Below, one piece after another: positions 45,654-54,379 of a DNA stretch of 64,000 nt. The position numbers and the translations under genes are program-made. The notes beneath the pieces were generated by a model, which was given only the letters and a program-made list of their open reading frames with translations, had not been told where the DNA came from and made no database searches. Numbering within the stretch: the first letter of the stretch is position 1; each line of letters begins with the position of its first letter. Source of the stretch: Cobetia amphilecti (lineage in GTDB: Bacteria > Pseudomonadota > Gammaproteobacteria > Pseudomonadales > Halomonadaceae); NCBI RefSeq assembly GCF_020217465.1, contig NZ_CP084115.1:1116001-1180000 (forward strand), in the 5' to 3' direction.

Positions 45654-46106
45654 ATGGTCGGTTTGGCGGCGTGGCATATCTGGGTCATCCTCGCGTTGAT
45701 TCTGGCGGGGCTTGAGCTGCTGGGCGCGCAGTTCGTGTTGCTGGCACTGGGTGTCAGTGCCCTCGGGGGCGCTCTGGCGGCGGGGCTGGGGGCGGGGCTA
45801 AACATCCAGTTGATCAGCGTCGCGATCACGGCCCTGGTGCTGGTGCCGCTGTTCGTGCGCAAGATCCATCCCTATCTGTTGCCCAAGACGCCCTACGGCA
45901 CCCTGGGCAGCGGCGCGGAGACCGGGCAGCTGGCCAAGGTGATCATCGGCAACGGCGGAAAACCTGCCGTACGCGTGTCAGGCAATGAGTATCCGCTACG
46001 CTGGGAGGGGGAGACGCCGCCGGCAGCGGGGGACACGGTCAGGATCGTCAGCGTCGAAGGCATCACCGTCTGTGTCGAGCCTGTCTCGAAGGAGTCTGTG
46101 GAGTAG
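45654..46106 (+). CDS. NfeD-family membrane protein
   Basis: 150 residues: two or three hydrophobic helices (about 8-70) followed by a soluble OB-fold domain (about 85-140) with GQLAKVIIGNGGKPAVRV and GDTVRIVSVEGITVCVEP. This is the short NfeD (YbbK partner) type without the serine protease domain. It precedes an SPFH protein, the usual pairing; together they form membrane microdomain complexes. ATG at 45654 has AGGGAG upstream. Confidence 0.88.
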   Translation: MVGLAAWHIWVILALILAGLELLGAQFVLLALGVSALGGALAAGLGAGLNIQLISVAITALVLVPLFVRKIHPYLLPKTPYGTLGSGAETGQLAKVIIGNGGKPAVRVSGNEYPLRWEGETPPAAGDTVRIVSVEGITVCVEPVSKESVE

Positions 46107-46246
46107 CGACTGTCTCGAAAGGAAGTGACACAAAGACGCCATGAGATCGCGGCTCGACGGCGCGGTCGTGGTGGCAGCGGGTCAAGCGTGATCGGATATC
46201 TCACAAGGGCTTGCGGATACGGCCCAGTTCAAGGGAGTTGAGCAAT

Positions 46247-47272
<1,026 letters not shown>

Positions 47273-47287
47273 GTGTATTGTGCCGAG

Positions 47288-47318
47288 CAGTGAGTGGCAG
47301 TAGGCTGCCGCTCCACTG
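47288..47318 (+). terminator. Hairpin after the SPFH gene
   Basis: AGTGGCAG pairs with CTGCCGCT (one G-U pair) around a TAGG loop, extended by CAGTG/CCACTG. No T-run follows, so either a weak terminator or a 3' end stabiliser before the deaminase gene. Confidence 0.35.
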
Positions 47319-47345
47319 AATATTCACCGCATCTGGAGCAAGACG

Positions 47346-47804
47346 ATGACAGCAATGACTACCGATCATGAGCGCTTCCTGCAGGCCGCCATTGAAGAGG
47401 CGGAAAAGGGCTATGCGGCTGGCGGCGTGCCGATCGGCTCGGTACTCGTCCATGATGGCAAGATCATCGGTCGTGGCCACAATCAGCGCCAGCAGAAGGG
47501 CAGCACGGTGTTGCATGGTGAAATGGATGCACTGGAAAACGCCGGTCGCCTGCCGGCCAGCGTCTATCGTGAATCCGTGCTCTACACCACGCTGTCACCG
47601 TGCCCGATGTGCAGCGGTGCCATCCAGCTCTACGGTATCCCGCATGTCGTGGTCGGTGAGAACCACACCTTCATGGGCGCGGAAGACCACCTGCGTGGCC
47701 TGGGCGTCAAGGTCGATGTGGTCGACAACGCGCGCTGCCGCGAGCTGATGGCGACCTTCATTCGCGAGCAGCCGGACGTCTGGAACGAAGATATCGGTGA
47801 GTGA
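47346..47804 (+). CDS. Cytosine deaminase, yeast (Fcy1) type
   Basis: 152-residue zinc-dependent deaminase converting cytosine to uracil for pyrimidine salvage. The zinc site is His57 and Glu59 in LHGEMDALENAGR, with Cys86 and Cys89 in TTLSPCPMCSGA. RGHNQRQQKGS, YGIPHVVVGEN and the C-terminus ending EDIGE follow yeast Fcy1 closely and differ from tRNA adenosine deaminases (TadA). Bacteria more often use the unrelated large CodA enzyme. Start ATG 47346 has GGAG eight bases upstream; a second ATG is four codons on. Confidence 0.88.
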   Translation: MTAMTTDHERFLQAAIEEAEKGYAAGGVPIGSVLVHDGKIIGRGHNQRQQKGSTVLHGEMDALENAGRLPASVYRESVLYTTLSPCPMCSGAIQLYGIPHVVVGENHTFMGAEDHLRGLGVKVDVVDNARCRELMATFIREQPDVWNEDIGE

Positions 47805-48024
47805 TCGCGGCGCGGTTGTTGGTGGTAGCTGATGGAAAATGGTGTTCGTTAACACTATTCTGCTGTGAAAAGGGCGGAATGCTTGAAAAGCTGTCGGTCT
47901 GGCACCATGTCTTGGGTATCAGGCGCCAAGCCACGCTTTCGCTTGCATGACTACACGACCTTTGTTGCAATGCCACTTGCAGGAAACAGGGGCTGGCAAC
48001 TCCCCACCTATCATGGAGAAGACG

Positions 48025-48573
48025 ATGAAACTCAAGCAATGGATGATTCCCGCACTGGCCGCTGGCCTGTCTCTGGCCATCGCTGGTTGCGATAACGGCG
48101 ATACTGACAAAGCTGCCCAGAACGCCGAGACCTCTGCCGAGCAGAGCGCCGAGCAGGCTGAACAGAGCGCCGATCAAGCGACTGACGCCGCTGCCGAGAA
48201 GATGGACCAGGCAGCTGACGAAGCGGCCGCAGAGATGGACGACGCTGCTGACAAGGCCGACAACATGGCTGACGACGCTGCCGAATCCGCCGATGCCATG
48301 GGTGATGAAGCTGCTGCCGAGAGCGAAAGCGCCCTCGACGCGACCAAGAACGCTGCTTCCGAGACCTATGAGTCTGCCAAGGAAGGTGTCAACGACGCTG
48401 CTGACGCCACTGCCGATGCTGCCAAGAACGCCTATGACTCCACCAAGGAGCAGGCTGCCGAGCTGACCGACTCCGCTGAGCAGTCTGGCGACAACGCTGC
48501 TGCCGAAGCGAACGAGAAGATCAACGCTGCGCAGCAGGATGCCAACGAGTCCATCGACGAAGCGCAGCAGTAA
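48025..48573 (+). CDS. Ala/Asp/Glu-rich LEA-like lipoprotein
   Basis: 182 residues. Signal peptide with lipobox LAIAGC, cleaved before the cysteine at about residue 22. The mature chain is almost entirely Ala, Asp, Glu, Ser, Gln and Lys with short helical repeats (AADEAAAEMDDAADKADNMA, ASETYESAKEGVNDAADATA), no aromatic core and net negative charge. Such sequence predicts a long amphipathic or disordered helix similar to LEA-type or Lpp-like proteins. Likely an outer-membrane lipoprotein with a structural or osmotic role; that is inference. ATG 48025 has GGAGAAGACG upstream. Confidence 0.78.
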   Translation: MKLKQWMIPALAAGLSLAIAGCDNGDTDKAAQNAETSAEQSAEQAEQSADQATDAAAEKMDQAADEAAAEMDDAADKADNMADDAAESADAMGDEAAAESESALDATKNAASETYESAKEGVNDAADATADAAKNAYDSTKEQAAELTDSAEQSGDNAAAEANEKINAAQQDANESIDEAQQ

Positions 48574-48652
48574 TCACTGGCCAGCGAATGCTGGTGTGAT
48601 GCCTGTCGCAAGCCGTGTCACTGGCTGAGTGCGAGTGACACGGCCGCCGATA

Positions 48653-48690
48653 CAAGAACGCCGTGACCCCCCTGGGTCGCGGCGTTCTTG
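48653..48690 (+). terminator. Hairpin terminator after the lipoprotein gene
   Basis: CAAGAACGCCG and its complement pair around an inner GACCC/GGGTC stem with a CCCT loop; a second hairpin (CCGTGTCACT/AGTGACACGG, 48613-48643) precedes it. T-tract short. Confidence 0.6.
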
Positions 48691-48737
48691 TTGCTGGCGA
48701 CTCTTCGTGAAGCGTGAGTCAGGCCAAGGTCTGGCCA

Positions 48738-48767
48738 CAAAAAAGCCCGCCGGAAGACGGGCTTTTC
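48738..48767 (-). terminator. Rho-independent terminator of the cold-shock gene
   Basis: On the minus strand AAAAGCCCG, an 8-base loop, CGGGCTTTT and a T6 run, 68 bases after the csp stop. A classic intrinsic terminator. Confidence 0.88.
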
Positions 48768-48833
48768 CATGACTGTCTTGCTGCCATCATCAGGGCGCCG
48801 GTGAGGGCGGCCTGACCAGGCTGATCGAGAAGA

Positions 48834-49037
48834 TCAGACCGGCTTGATGTTTGCGGCCTGAAGGCCTTTCTTGCCCTGGGTGACGTCGAAGGAAACCTTC
48901 TGACCGTCTTGCAGGGACTTGAAGCCTTCTGCCTGAATTTCAGAGAAGTGCGCGAACAGGTCGTCGCCGCCGTCGTCCGGAGAAATGAAGCCGAAACCTT
49001 TGGTGTCGTTAAACCACTTGACTGTGCCAGTTGCCAT
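48834..49037 (-). CDS. CspA-family cold-shock protein
   Basis: 67-residue single-stranded nucleic acid-binding OB-fold protein. RNA-binding motifs RNP1 (KGFGFIS) and RNP2 (LFAHFS) are intact, with [17 protein letters not shown] the usual start. It acts as an RNA chaperone and antiterminator. ATG at 49037 has AAGGAAAG upstream. The 247-base gap to the divergent oxygenase leaves room for a long 5' leader as in cold-inducible csp genes, but I cannot tell whether this copy is cold-induced. Confidence 0.96.
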   Translation of the reverse strand: MATGTVKWFNDTKGFGFISPDDGGDDLFAHFSEIQAEGFKSLQDGQKVSFDVTQGKKGLQAANIKPV

Positions 49038-49172
49038 GATTCTTTCCTTGCTTACGAGATGATGTTGGTGGTCTGCCCATCAGACCAGAGTGCGTTGGTG
49101 CGGCTAGGGGGAATTCCACCAGAGAGACGCGTTGCGTCCAGCGACGACATCCTTTCCTGCTTGACCTACGCA

Positions 49173-49188
49173 TGCAGCCTAGGCTGCA
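49173..49188. promoter_or_regulatory. Perfect 16-bp palindrome between csp and oxygenase genes
   Basis: TGCAGCCTAGGCTGCA is fully self-complementary and lies midway in the divergent gap, 136 bases from the csp start and 97 from the oxygenase start. A dimeric regulator site is the simplest reading; the regulator is unknown. Confidence 0.45.
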
Positions 49189-49284
49189 CGTGCTCGCTTC
49201 CATTCGAACAGAAAGTTGTCGTATTGGCGACTCCTTCCGGCTCAAGTAGGATGCTCACACAGAGCCAACATAGATGGAAATGCC

Positions 49285-50124
49285 ATGAAGGTCCAGAACG
49301 TAGATTACCGCTCGGCCGATGCAGCCGAAAAATTTGTCGAATCCCTGCGCACGACGGGCTTCGGTGTCATCCGCAATCACCCGATCTCTCATGAATTGGT
49401 CGAGAAGATCTACGCCGAATGGGCCGAATTCTTCTCCAGCGCCGACAAGCTTGACTGGCGTTTCGACCCCAAGACCCAGGATGGACTGTTCCCGGCAGAT
49501 GTCTCCGAGACCGCCAAGGGCCATACGGCGCGTGATCTCAAGGAGTATTACCATATCTACCCGTGGGGCAAGATTCCGGACAGCCTGCGCGAGAATGCCA
49601 TGGAGTATTACCGCCAGGCCGAAGCCTTCGCGGCAGAGCTTCTGAGCTGGGTCGAGGCCCATTCACCTGCCGAAGTGGCCGAGCTCTACCGTGAACCGCT
49701 CTCCAACATGATCAAGGACAGCGGTCAGACGCTGCTGCGCGTGCTTCACTACCCGCCGATGACCGGTAGTGAAGAGCCGGGCGCCGTCCGTGCCGCGGCG
49801 CATGAAGACATCAACCTGCTGACCGTGCTGCCGGCAGCCAACGAGCCGGGCCTGCAGGTGATGGACGTCAATGGCGAATGGATGGACGTGCCCTGTGATC
49901 CGGGTCAGCTGGTCATCAATGTCGGCGACATGCTTCAGGAGACCAGCGGTGGCTACTTCCCGTCGACCACGCACCGCGTGATCAACCCGACCGGCGAGGG
50001 CTCCAGCCAGTCACGCCTGTCGTTGCCGCTGTTCCTGCATCCGCGTCCCGAAGTGGTACTGTCTGACAAGCACACGGCGGACTCCTACCTCAAGGAACGT
50101 CTGCGCGAGCTGGGCGTCATCTAG
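49285..50124 (+). CDS. 2-oxoglutarate/Fe(II)-dependent oxygenase, isopenicillin N synthase-like
   Basis: 279 residues with a double-stranded beta-helix core. The iron ligands are His173, Asp175 (AHED) and His230 (STTHRV), and the co-substrate arginine is Arg244 in SQSRLSLPLF. The N-terminal TGFGVIRNHPIS is the DIOX_N signature shared with IPNS and plant oxygenases. Substrate cannot be read from sequence. ATG at 49285 fits the family start; the ribosome site is weak (ATGGAAATG). It starts divergently from the cold-shock gene. Confidence 0.88.
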   Translation: MKVQNVDYRSADAAEKFVESLRTTGFGVIRNHPISHELVEKIYAEWAEFFSSADKLDWRFDPKTQDGLFPADVSETAKGHTARDLKEYYHIYPWGKIPDSLRENAMEYYRQAEAFAAELLSWVEAHSPAEVAELYREPLSNMIKDSGQTLLRVLHYPPMTGSEEPGAVRAAAHEDINLLTVLPAANEPGLQVMDVNGEWMDVPCDPGQLVINVGDMLQETSGGYFPSTTHRVINPTGEGSSQSRLSLPLFLHPRPEVVLSDKHTADSYLKERLRELGVI

Positions 50125-50342
50125 CGCCGGCTGCGGCCTGGCTTTCGTTTCCGGCCTGGCTTTCGCTCCCGGGAGCGATGAAGAGACACCTGCTGATCCG
50201 ACGCCATCCGCGCCAGTGCGCGGGTGGCGTTGTCGTTTCCGGGCGTGGCCTCTGGCGGCAGAAGGCTTGATTCATCGGCGCCAAGACCGCATTGACAGTA
50301 TTCGCAATCATGATCTGCCGCATCGCGGCTAAGGCTTCACTG

Positions 50343-50768
50343 ATGACCACATCGCCTGTTGTACAGGACACGCATTCCAAGACCATGGGCTATCTGCTGT
50401 GGATCTTCGGTTTCCTCGGCGCGCACCGTTTCTACTATGGCAAGCCGGTCACCGGCACCATCTGGCTGTTCACCTTCGGGTTGCTGGGCATCGGCTGGTT
50501 GATCGACCTGTTCCTGATTCCGGCGATGGACCGCGAGGCGGACTTCCGTTTTCGCGAAGGCCCGATCAATTACTCGCTGAGCTGGATTCTGCTCACCTTC
50601 CTGGGCGTGTTCGGCATCCACCGCATGTACATGGGCAAGTGGCTGACCGGCTTGCTCTACCTGTGCACCGGTGGGCTGTTCTTCATCGGCGTGCTGTATG
50701 ACTTCTGGACACTCAACGACCAGATATCGCTGCGCCATGCCGAGCAGGCACCGGCCACCCAGCGCTAG
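50343..50768 (+). CDS. TM2-domain membrane protein
   Basis: 141 residues with two TM2-type helical hairpins: MGYLLWIFGFLGAHRFYYGKPVTG and WILLTFLGVFGIHRMYMGKWLTG. Each has the G-x-H-R-x-Y-x-G-K motif that defines TM2. A duplicated arrangement with four helices. Role unknown. ATG 50343 is chosen (AAGG eight bases upstream); frame continues upstream through ATG 50310 with no ribosome site. Confidence 0.82.
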   Translation: MTTSPVVQDTHSKTMGYLLWIFGFLGAHRFYYGKPVTGTIWLFTFGLLGIGWLIDLFLIPAMDREADFRFREGPINYSLSWILLTFLGVFGIHRMYMGKWLTGLLYLCTGGLFFIGVLYDFWTLNDQISLRHAEQAPATQR

Positions 50769-50895
50769 AGATCACGCCTGCGTTGCATCCAGCGGGACGG
50801 AAGTGACGTAGCAGGAAAGGCAGTGTCGAGTTTTCGCATGTTCTAATGTGCTGGGGCTCGGATGTTTTCATCAACATGACGACAAGGAAGTGAAC

Positions 50896-51321
50896 ATGAT
50901 CTGGTTGAAAGCCTTCATCGCCGCCTTTCTGGCGACTCTGATCTTCCATCAGGGCCTCTTCGGGCTCTTCTATCTGGCCGACATTCTGCCCAAGGCGCCC
51001 TACAACATGACGCCTACCGGGCCGCTGGGCGTTCCGTCAGTGCTCTCGCTGGCCTTCTGGGGCGGGCTGTGGGGGCTGCCGCTGTGGGCATTGGTGCGTC
51101 GCAGGACGGGCGTCAGCCATTGGCTGATCAGTCTCGTCTTCAGTGCAGTCGGCCCGACGGCCGTGGCCATGCTGGTCGTCTTCCCGCTCAAGGGAATCGA
51201 GGTCGCGCCACTGATGGTGGTCGGTGGCCTGATCCTGAATGGCGCCTGGGGCGTCGGTACCAGTCTGTTGATGCGTGTGCTGGGTGCGCGACCGAGTCCT
51301 GCAGCCCCGACGACAGCATGA
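50896..51321 (+). CDS. Uncharacterised four-helix membrane protein
   Basis: 141 residues, four predicted membrane segments (about 3-25, 47-68, 77-99, 106-128). Short loops with PKAPYNMTPTGPLGVPS. I do not recognise a named family. ATG at 50896 with AAGGAAG upstream. The stop overlaps the ZIP-like gene by four bases (ATGA), so the two are translated together; a shared metal-related role is possible but not shown. Confidence 0.7.
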   Translation: MIWLKAFIAAFLATLIFHQGLFGLFYLADILPKAPYNMTPTGPLGVPSVLSLAFWGGLWGLPLWALVRRRTGVSHWLISLVFSAVGPTAVAMLVVFPLKGIEVAPLMVVGGLILNGAWGVGTSLLMRVLGARPSPAAPTTA

Positions 51322-52034
51322 TGGCATCGATTCCGTGGACCATGGTGGCGCTCGCCTGGGCTGCCGGGTTGTGCATGCCGCTGGGTGGCGTGATCGCCCA
51401 GCTGGAGCGCAGTCACGAGAGTCACGTCAAGCGCAGCTGGCTGGCGGGGATCACCGCGCTCGGCGGCGGCATTCTGTTGGCCGCCGTCTCACTGGTGCTG
51501 GTACCGCATGCCATGCAGGCGCTGTCCATCGCGGCGCTGTTGGGGCTGTTCCTGCTGGGCGCGCTGATCTTCATGCAACTGGACCGCTGGCTGGCGCGCG
51601 GTGGCGGCGCCAAGGGCCAGTTGCTGGCGATGCTGATGGACTTCATCCCCGAGGCGATCGCACTGGGCGCACTGGCCTCTGCCTCTCCCGCCGCGGCGAT
51701 GCTGCTGGCACTGTTCATCGCGGTGCAGAACCTGCCGGAAGGCTTCAATGCCTATCGTGAGCTGGAAGGGGCCGGGCTGACGGCGCGTCAGGGGCTCGGG
51801 GCCTTCGTGCTGCTGTCACTGCTGGGCCCGCTCGCGGCATTGGCCGGCCATCTGTGGCTTGCGGATGCGCCGGGCGTGCTGGGCGGACTGATGGCCTTCG
51901 CCGCCGGTGGCATTCTCTACCTCGTCTTCCAGGACATTGCGCCCCAGTCGCGGGTGGCGCATCACTGGTCACCGCCGTTGGGCGCCTCGCTGGGGTTCAT
52001 GATCGGCATGCTGGGCGATCGCCTGGTCGGCTGA
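51318..52034 (+). CDS. ZIP-like metal transporter
   Basis: 238 residues, about seven or eight membrane helices. DFIPEAIALG and QNLPEGFNAY correspond to the ZIP helix IV/V metal-binding motifs (HNxPEG), with the first histidine of each replaced by Asp or Gln. ZIP proteins carry zinc or other divalent cations inward; the changed ligands make the substrate uncertain. GILYLVFQDIAPQSR and GFMIGMLGDRLVG are at the end. Coupled to the preceding membrane protein. Confidence 0.75.
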   Translation: MMASIPWTMVALAWAAGLCMPLGGVIAQLERSHESHVKRSWLAGITALGGGILLAAVSLVLVPHAMQALSIAALLGLFLLGALIFMQLDRWLARGGGAKGQLLAMLMDFIPEAIALGALASASPAAAMLLALFIAVQNLPEGFNAYRELEGAGLTARQGLGAFVLLSLLGPLAALAGHLWLADAPGVLGGLMAFAAGGILYLVFQDIAPQSRVAHHWSPPLGASLGFMIGMLGDRLVG

Positions 52035-52132
52035 CGATCAGCTGACGATTCACCGTGGCGGGGCGGCACCAGCTGACTCGCCACGGCTCGAGACCTTCAC
52101 ACCCTCCGTCATCTTCCCGATAGGGAGCTCGC

Positions 52133-52717
52133 ATGAGCAAGCACGCCAATGAAGGCAACCTCACGGGGTTGCTGGAAGAGCTGGACCGCGAGATCGAAGG
52201 GGATATCTCGCTGGGCGACATTCTGGAGCATTTCAACTCCCGGGGCTTCGGCCCCTTGCTGGTATTGCCTGCCTTGCTGGTACTGCTGCCGACCGGGGCG
52301 ATCCCCGGGGTACCGACGACCTGTGCGCTGTTCATCGTGCTGATCGCGGGTCAACTGTTGCTGGGGCGCAAGATGCCGTGGTTGCCACGCCGGCTGGCGC
52401 GCTTCAGTTTCGAGCATCAACGCCTGACCCATGGCGTCGAGCGGGCAAGGCCCTGGACGCGACGCCTCGATCGTCTGCTCAAGCCACGCCTGAGCTTCAT
52501 GACGCGCGGCATTGCCTATCGCGGTATCGCGGCGCTGACCATCCTGCTGGCCACGGCCATGGTGCCGCTGGAGCTGGTGCCCTTCGCCGCGGCCTTGCCG
52601 GCAGCGACCTTGCTGCTGCTGGGGCTGGGGCTGATCGGGGAGGATGGCCTGGTCATCCTGCTGGCCTTGCTGGTGCTGCTGCTGGATATCGCCACGGGGT
52701 TCTGGTTGGTAGGTTGA
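52133..52717 (+). CDS. ExoD-family membrane protein
   Basis: 194 residues. Charged N-terminus (LLEELDREIEGDISLGDILEHFNSRGFGPLL), then helices with VLPALLVLLPTGAIPGVPT, which is the ExoD signature, and four more membrane segments. ExoD was named from exopolysaccharide and nodulation phenotypes in Sinorhizobium; the biochemical function is unknown. ATG 52133 has GGGAG upstream. No polysaccharide genes nearby. Confidence 0.88.
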   Translation: MSKHANEGNLTGLLEELDREIEGDISLGDILEHFNSRGFGPLLVLPALLVLLPTGAIPGVPTTCALFIVLIAGQLLLGRKMPWLPRRLARFSFEHQRLTHGVERARPWTRRLDRLLKPRLSFMTRGIAYRGIAALTILLATAMVPLELVPFAAALPAATLLLLGLGLIGEDGLVILLALLVLLLDIATGFWLVG

Positions 52718-53017
52718 AGGCTGCGTTGGTCGCTCAACAGCGACGCAGCGTATTTTAGGAGTCGAGGCTCGTATCCTTGATGACGCGAGATGGCTTCTGC
52801 ATGCCATCAGCTGCGGGCTCATGAGAGCGCCTGCGCCGTTGTGTAGCAACGCAGTAAGACAAAAGACTGAAGTGCACCATTCAGAGGCAAACCAGGCTGT
52901 CATCTTGGTGTGGATGGCTTTGCAGGCTGGCCGTGCTCGCCTAGACTGGTCGCCTGTTCAGTGCCATGGGGGCACGAATTCGGCTACTGAAGCGGGTCTG
53001 TCGCAAGGACGTTCGTC
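52718..53017. other. 300-base non-coding gap
   Basis: Between ExoD and the LysE-type exporter, same strand. No gene, terminator or repeat recognised. Moderately AT-richer around 52840-52900. The promoter of the LysE-type gene must lie here. Confidence 0.3.
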
Positions 53018-53662
53018 ATGTTTGATTTCATTCAGTTCGATGCTGCCTTCTGGTCCTTCGTGGTGGCCATCACCTTGCTGACAGTCACGCCCGGGGTCGA
53101 CACCCTGCTGGTGATTCGCAATACCTCGCGCGGTGGCCTGCGTGACGGCGTGCTCACCAGTCTCGCGATCTGTGCCGGTCTCTTCGTGCACGCGCTGGTG
53201 TCGTCGGCGGGCATCTCGCTGATCCTGTTGCAGTCGGCATGGGCGTTCTCGGCCCTCAAGCTGGTCGGAGCGGGCTATCTGATCTGGCTGGGCATCAAGA
53301 GTCTCAAGAGTGCGCGGCGCGCGCGCGGGCTGAATGTCGACGTCACCGTGACACGTCAGCAGGTATCGTGCTGGCTGCCGCTGCGTGAGGGCTTCCTGTC
53401 CAATGTGCTCAACCCCAAGACGGTGGTGTTCTACATGGCCTTTCTGCCGCAGTTCATCGCGCCGACCGACCCGGCCGTGCTCAAGTCATTGTGGCTGGCG
53501 GGTGTCCACTTCGTGATCGCCAATCTCTGGCAGATCAGCGTGGCGCTGATGGTCGGTGGTGCAGGGCGCTGGCTGGCAAGGCCGCGGGTCGCCTGCTGGA
53601 TGGAAGGCATCACCGGGTCCGTCATGGTGCTGCTGGGGGCACGGCTGGCGCTAGGCCGCTAG
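53018..53662 (+). CDS. LysE/RhtB-family amino-acid exporter
   Basis: 214 residues, six helices. VTPGVDTLLVIRNTSRGGLRDGVLTSLAICAGLFVH is the family-defining helix 1-2 region, and REGFLSNVLNPKTVVFYMAFLPQFI the helix 3-4 signature with NPK. Exports amino acids such as homoserine, threonine or lysine. ATG 53018 with CAAGGA upstream. No LysG/ArgP regulator beside it. Substrate not assignable. Confidence 0.9.
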   Translation: MFDFIQFDAAFWSFVVAITLLTVTPGVDTLLVIRNTSRGGLRDGVLTSLAICAGLFVHALVSSAGISLILLQSAWAFSALKLVGAGYLIWLGIKSLKSARRARGLNVDVTVTRQQVSCWLPLREGFLSNVLNPKTVVFYMAFLPQFIAPTDPAVLKSLWLAGVHFVIANLWQISVALMVGGAGRWLARPRVACWMEGITGSVMVLLGARLALGR

Positions 53663-53729
53663 GGATGAGCGGCCACTGCCAACATCGCAACGGAGCGCAT
53701 GGGATGACGGTTCGTATCCTTGATGACAC

Positions 53730-54266
53730 ATGGATCCTGTGACATTGACACTGGCGGCCTTTCTCAAGGTCGTCACGCACCTGGAGGCTCGGGATATCAG
53801 TGATGTCTACGATTCCCGCGTACAGCAGGTACGGGTGCTTTACTACGGTTACACCATCGACTTCCGCCACCAGCTGTGGCGCATCGATGATGAATCGGTC
53901 TGTGCACATCTGGAAAAGACCGGTACCGCCGTCGAGCAGCGCGAGTGCTCGCGCATGGCCAGCCGACTGTTCGTCGAGACCTGCCATGCCTTGCAGCGCC
54001 GGGGGCGGGCGGCACATATCGACACCCGCACCATGTATTGCAAGGCCGCAGCGACCTTCAAGCCCCGGCGCGACCCCTATGCGGGCATGACGCCGGCAGA
54101 GCGCAAGGCGCGCAAGGCGCTGGAAGCGGCGCATCGAGAAGCCGAGCAGGCCTGCAACCGCTACGTGCTGGATGCCCTGTCCTCGAATTCTCTGGAGATC
54201 CTGCGTCTGCGGCAACGCTACTGCGACAAGAGCAATCGATTGGCAGCACGGCTCGAACAACAATGA
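53730..54266 (+). CDS. Uncharacterised Cys-containing protein
   Basis: 178 residues, soluble; hydrophobic start (MDPVTLTLAAFLKVVTHLEA) is too short to be a clear signal. Six cysteines with regular spacing (CAHLEK, RECSRM, ETCHAL, MYCKAA, QACNRY, RYCDKS) in a helical, Arg/Glu-rich chain suggest disulfides or a metal site. Family not recognised. ATG 53730 begins 67 bases after the LysE-type gene; no clear ribosome site but composition is that of real genes here. Confidence 0.6.
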   Translation: MDPVTLTLAAFLKVVTHLEARDISDVYDSRVQQVRVLYYGYTIDFRHQLWRIDDESVCAHLEKTGTAVEQRECSRMASRLFVETCHALQRRGRAAHIDTRTMYCKAAATFKPRRDPYAGMTPAERKARKALEAAHREAEQACNRYVLDALSSNSLEILRLRQRYCDKSNRLAARLEQQ

Positions 54267-54379
54267 TGCCCGGGCCGGTGCTGACGCCTGCCCGAGCCAA
54301 CGACAGCAGCGGTACAGTGCTGCATTCATGACATGAAGACCGGCCCATCAAGGCTGGCATTGGCAGGGAACGCAATCGG

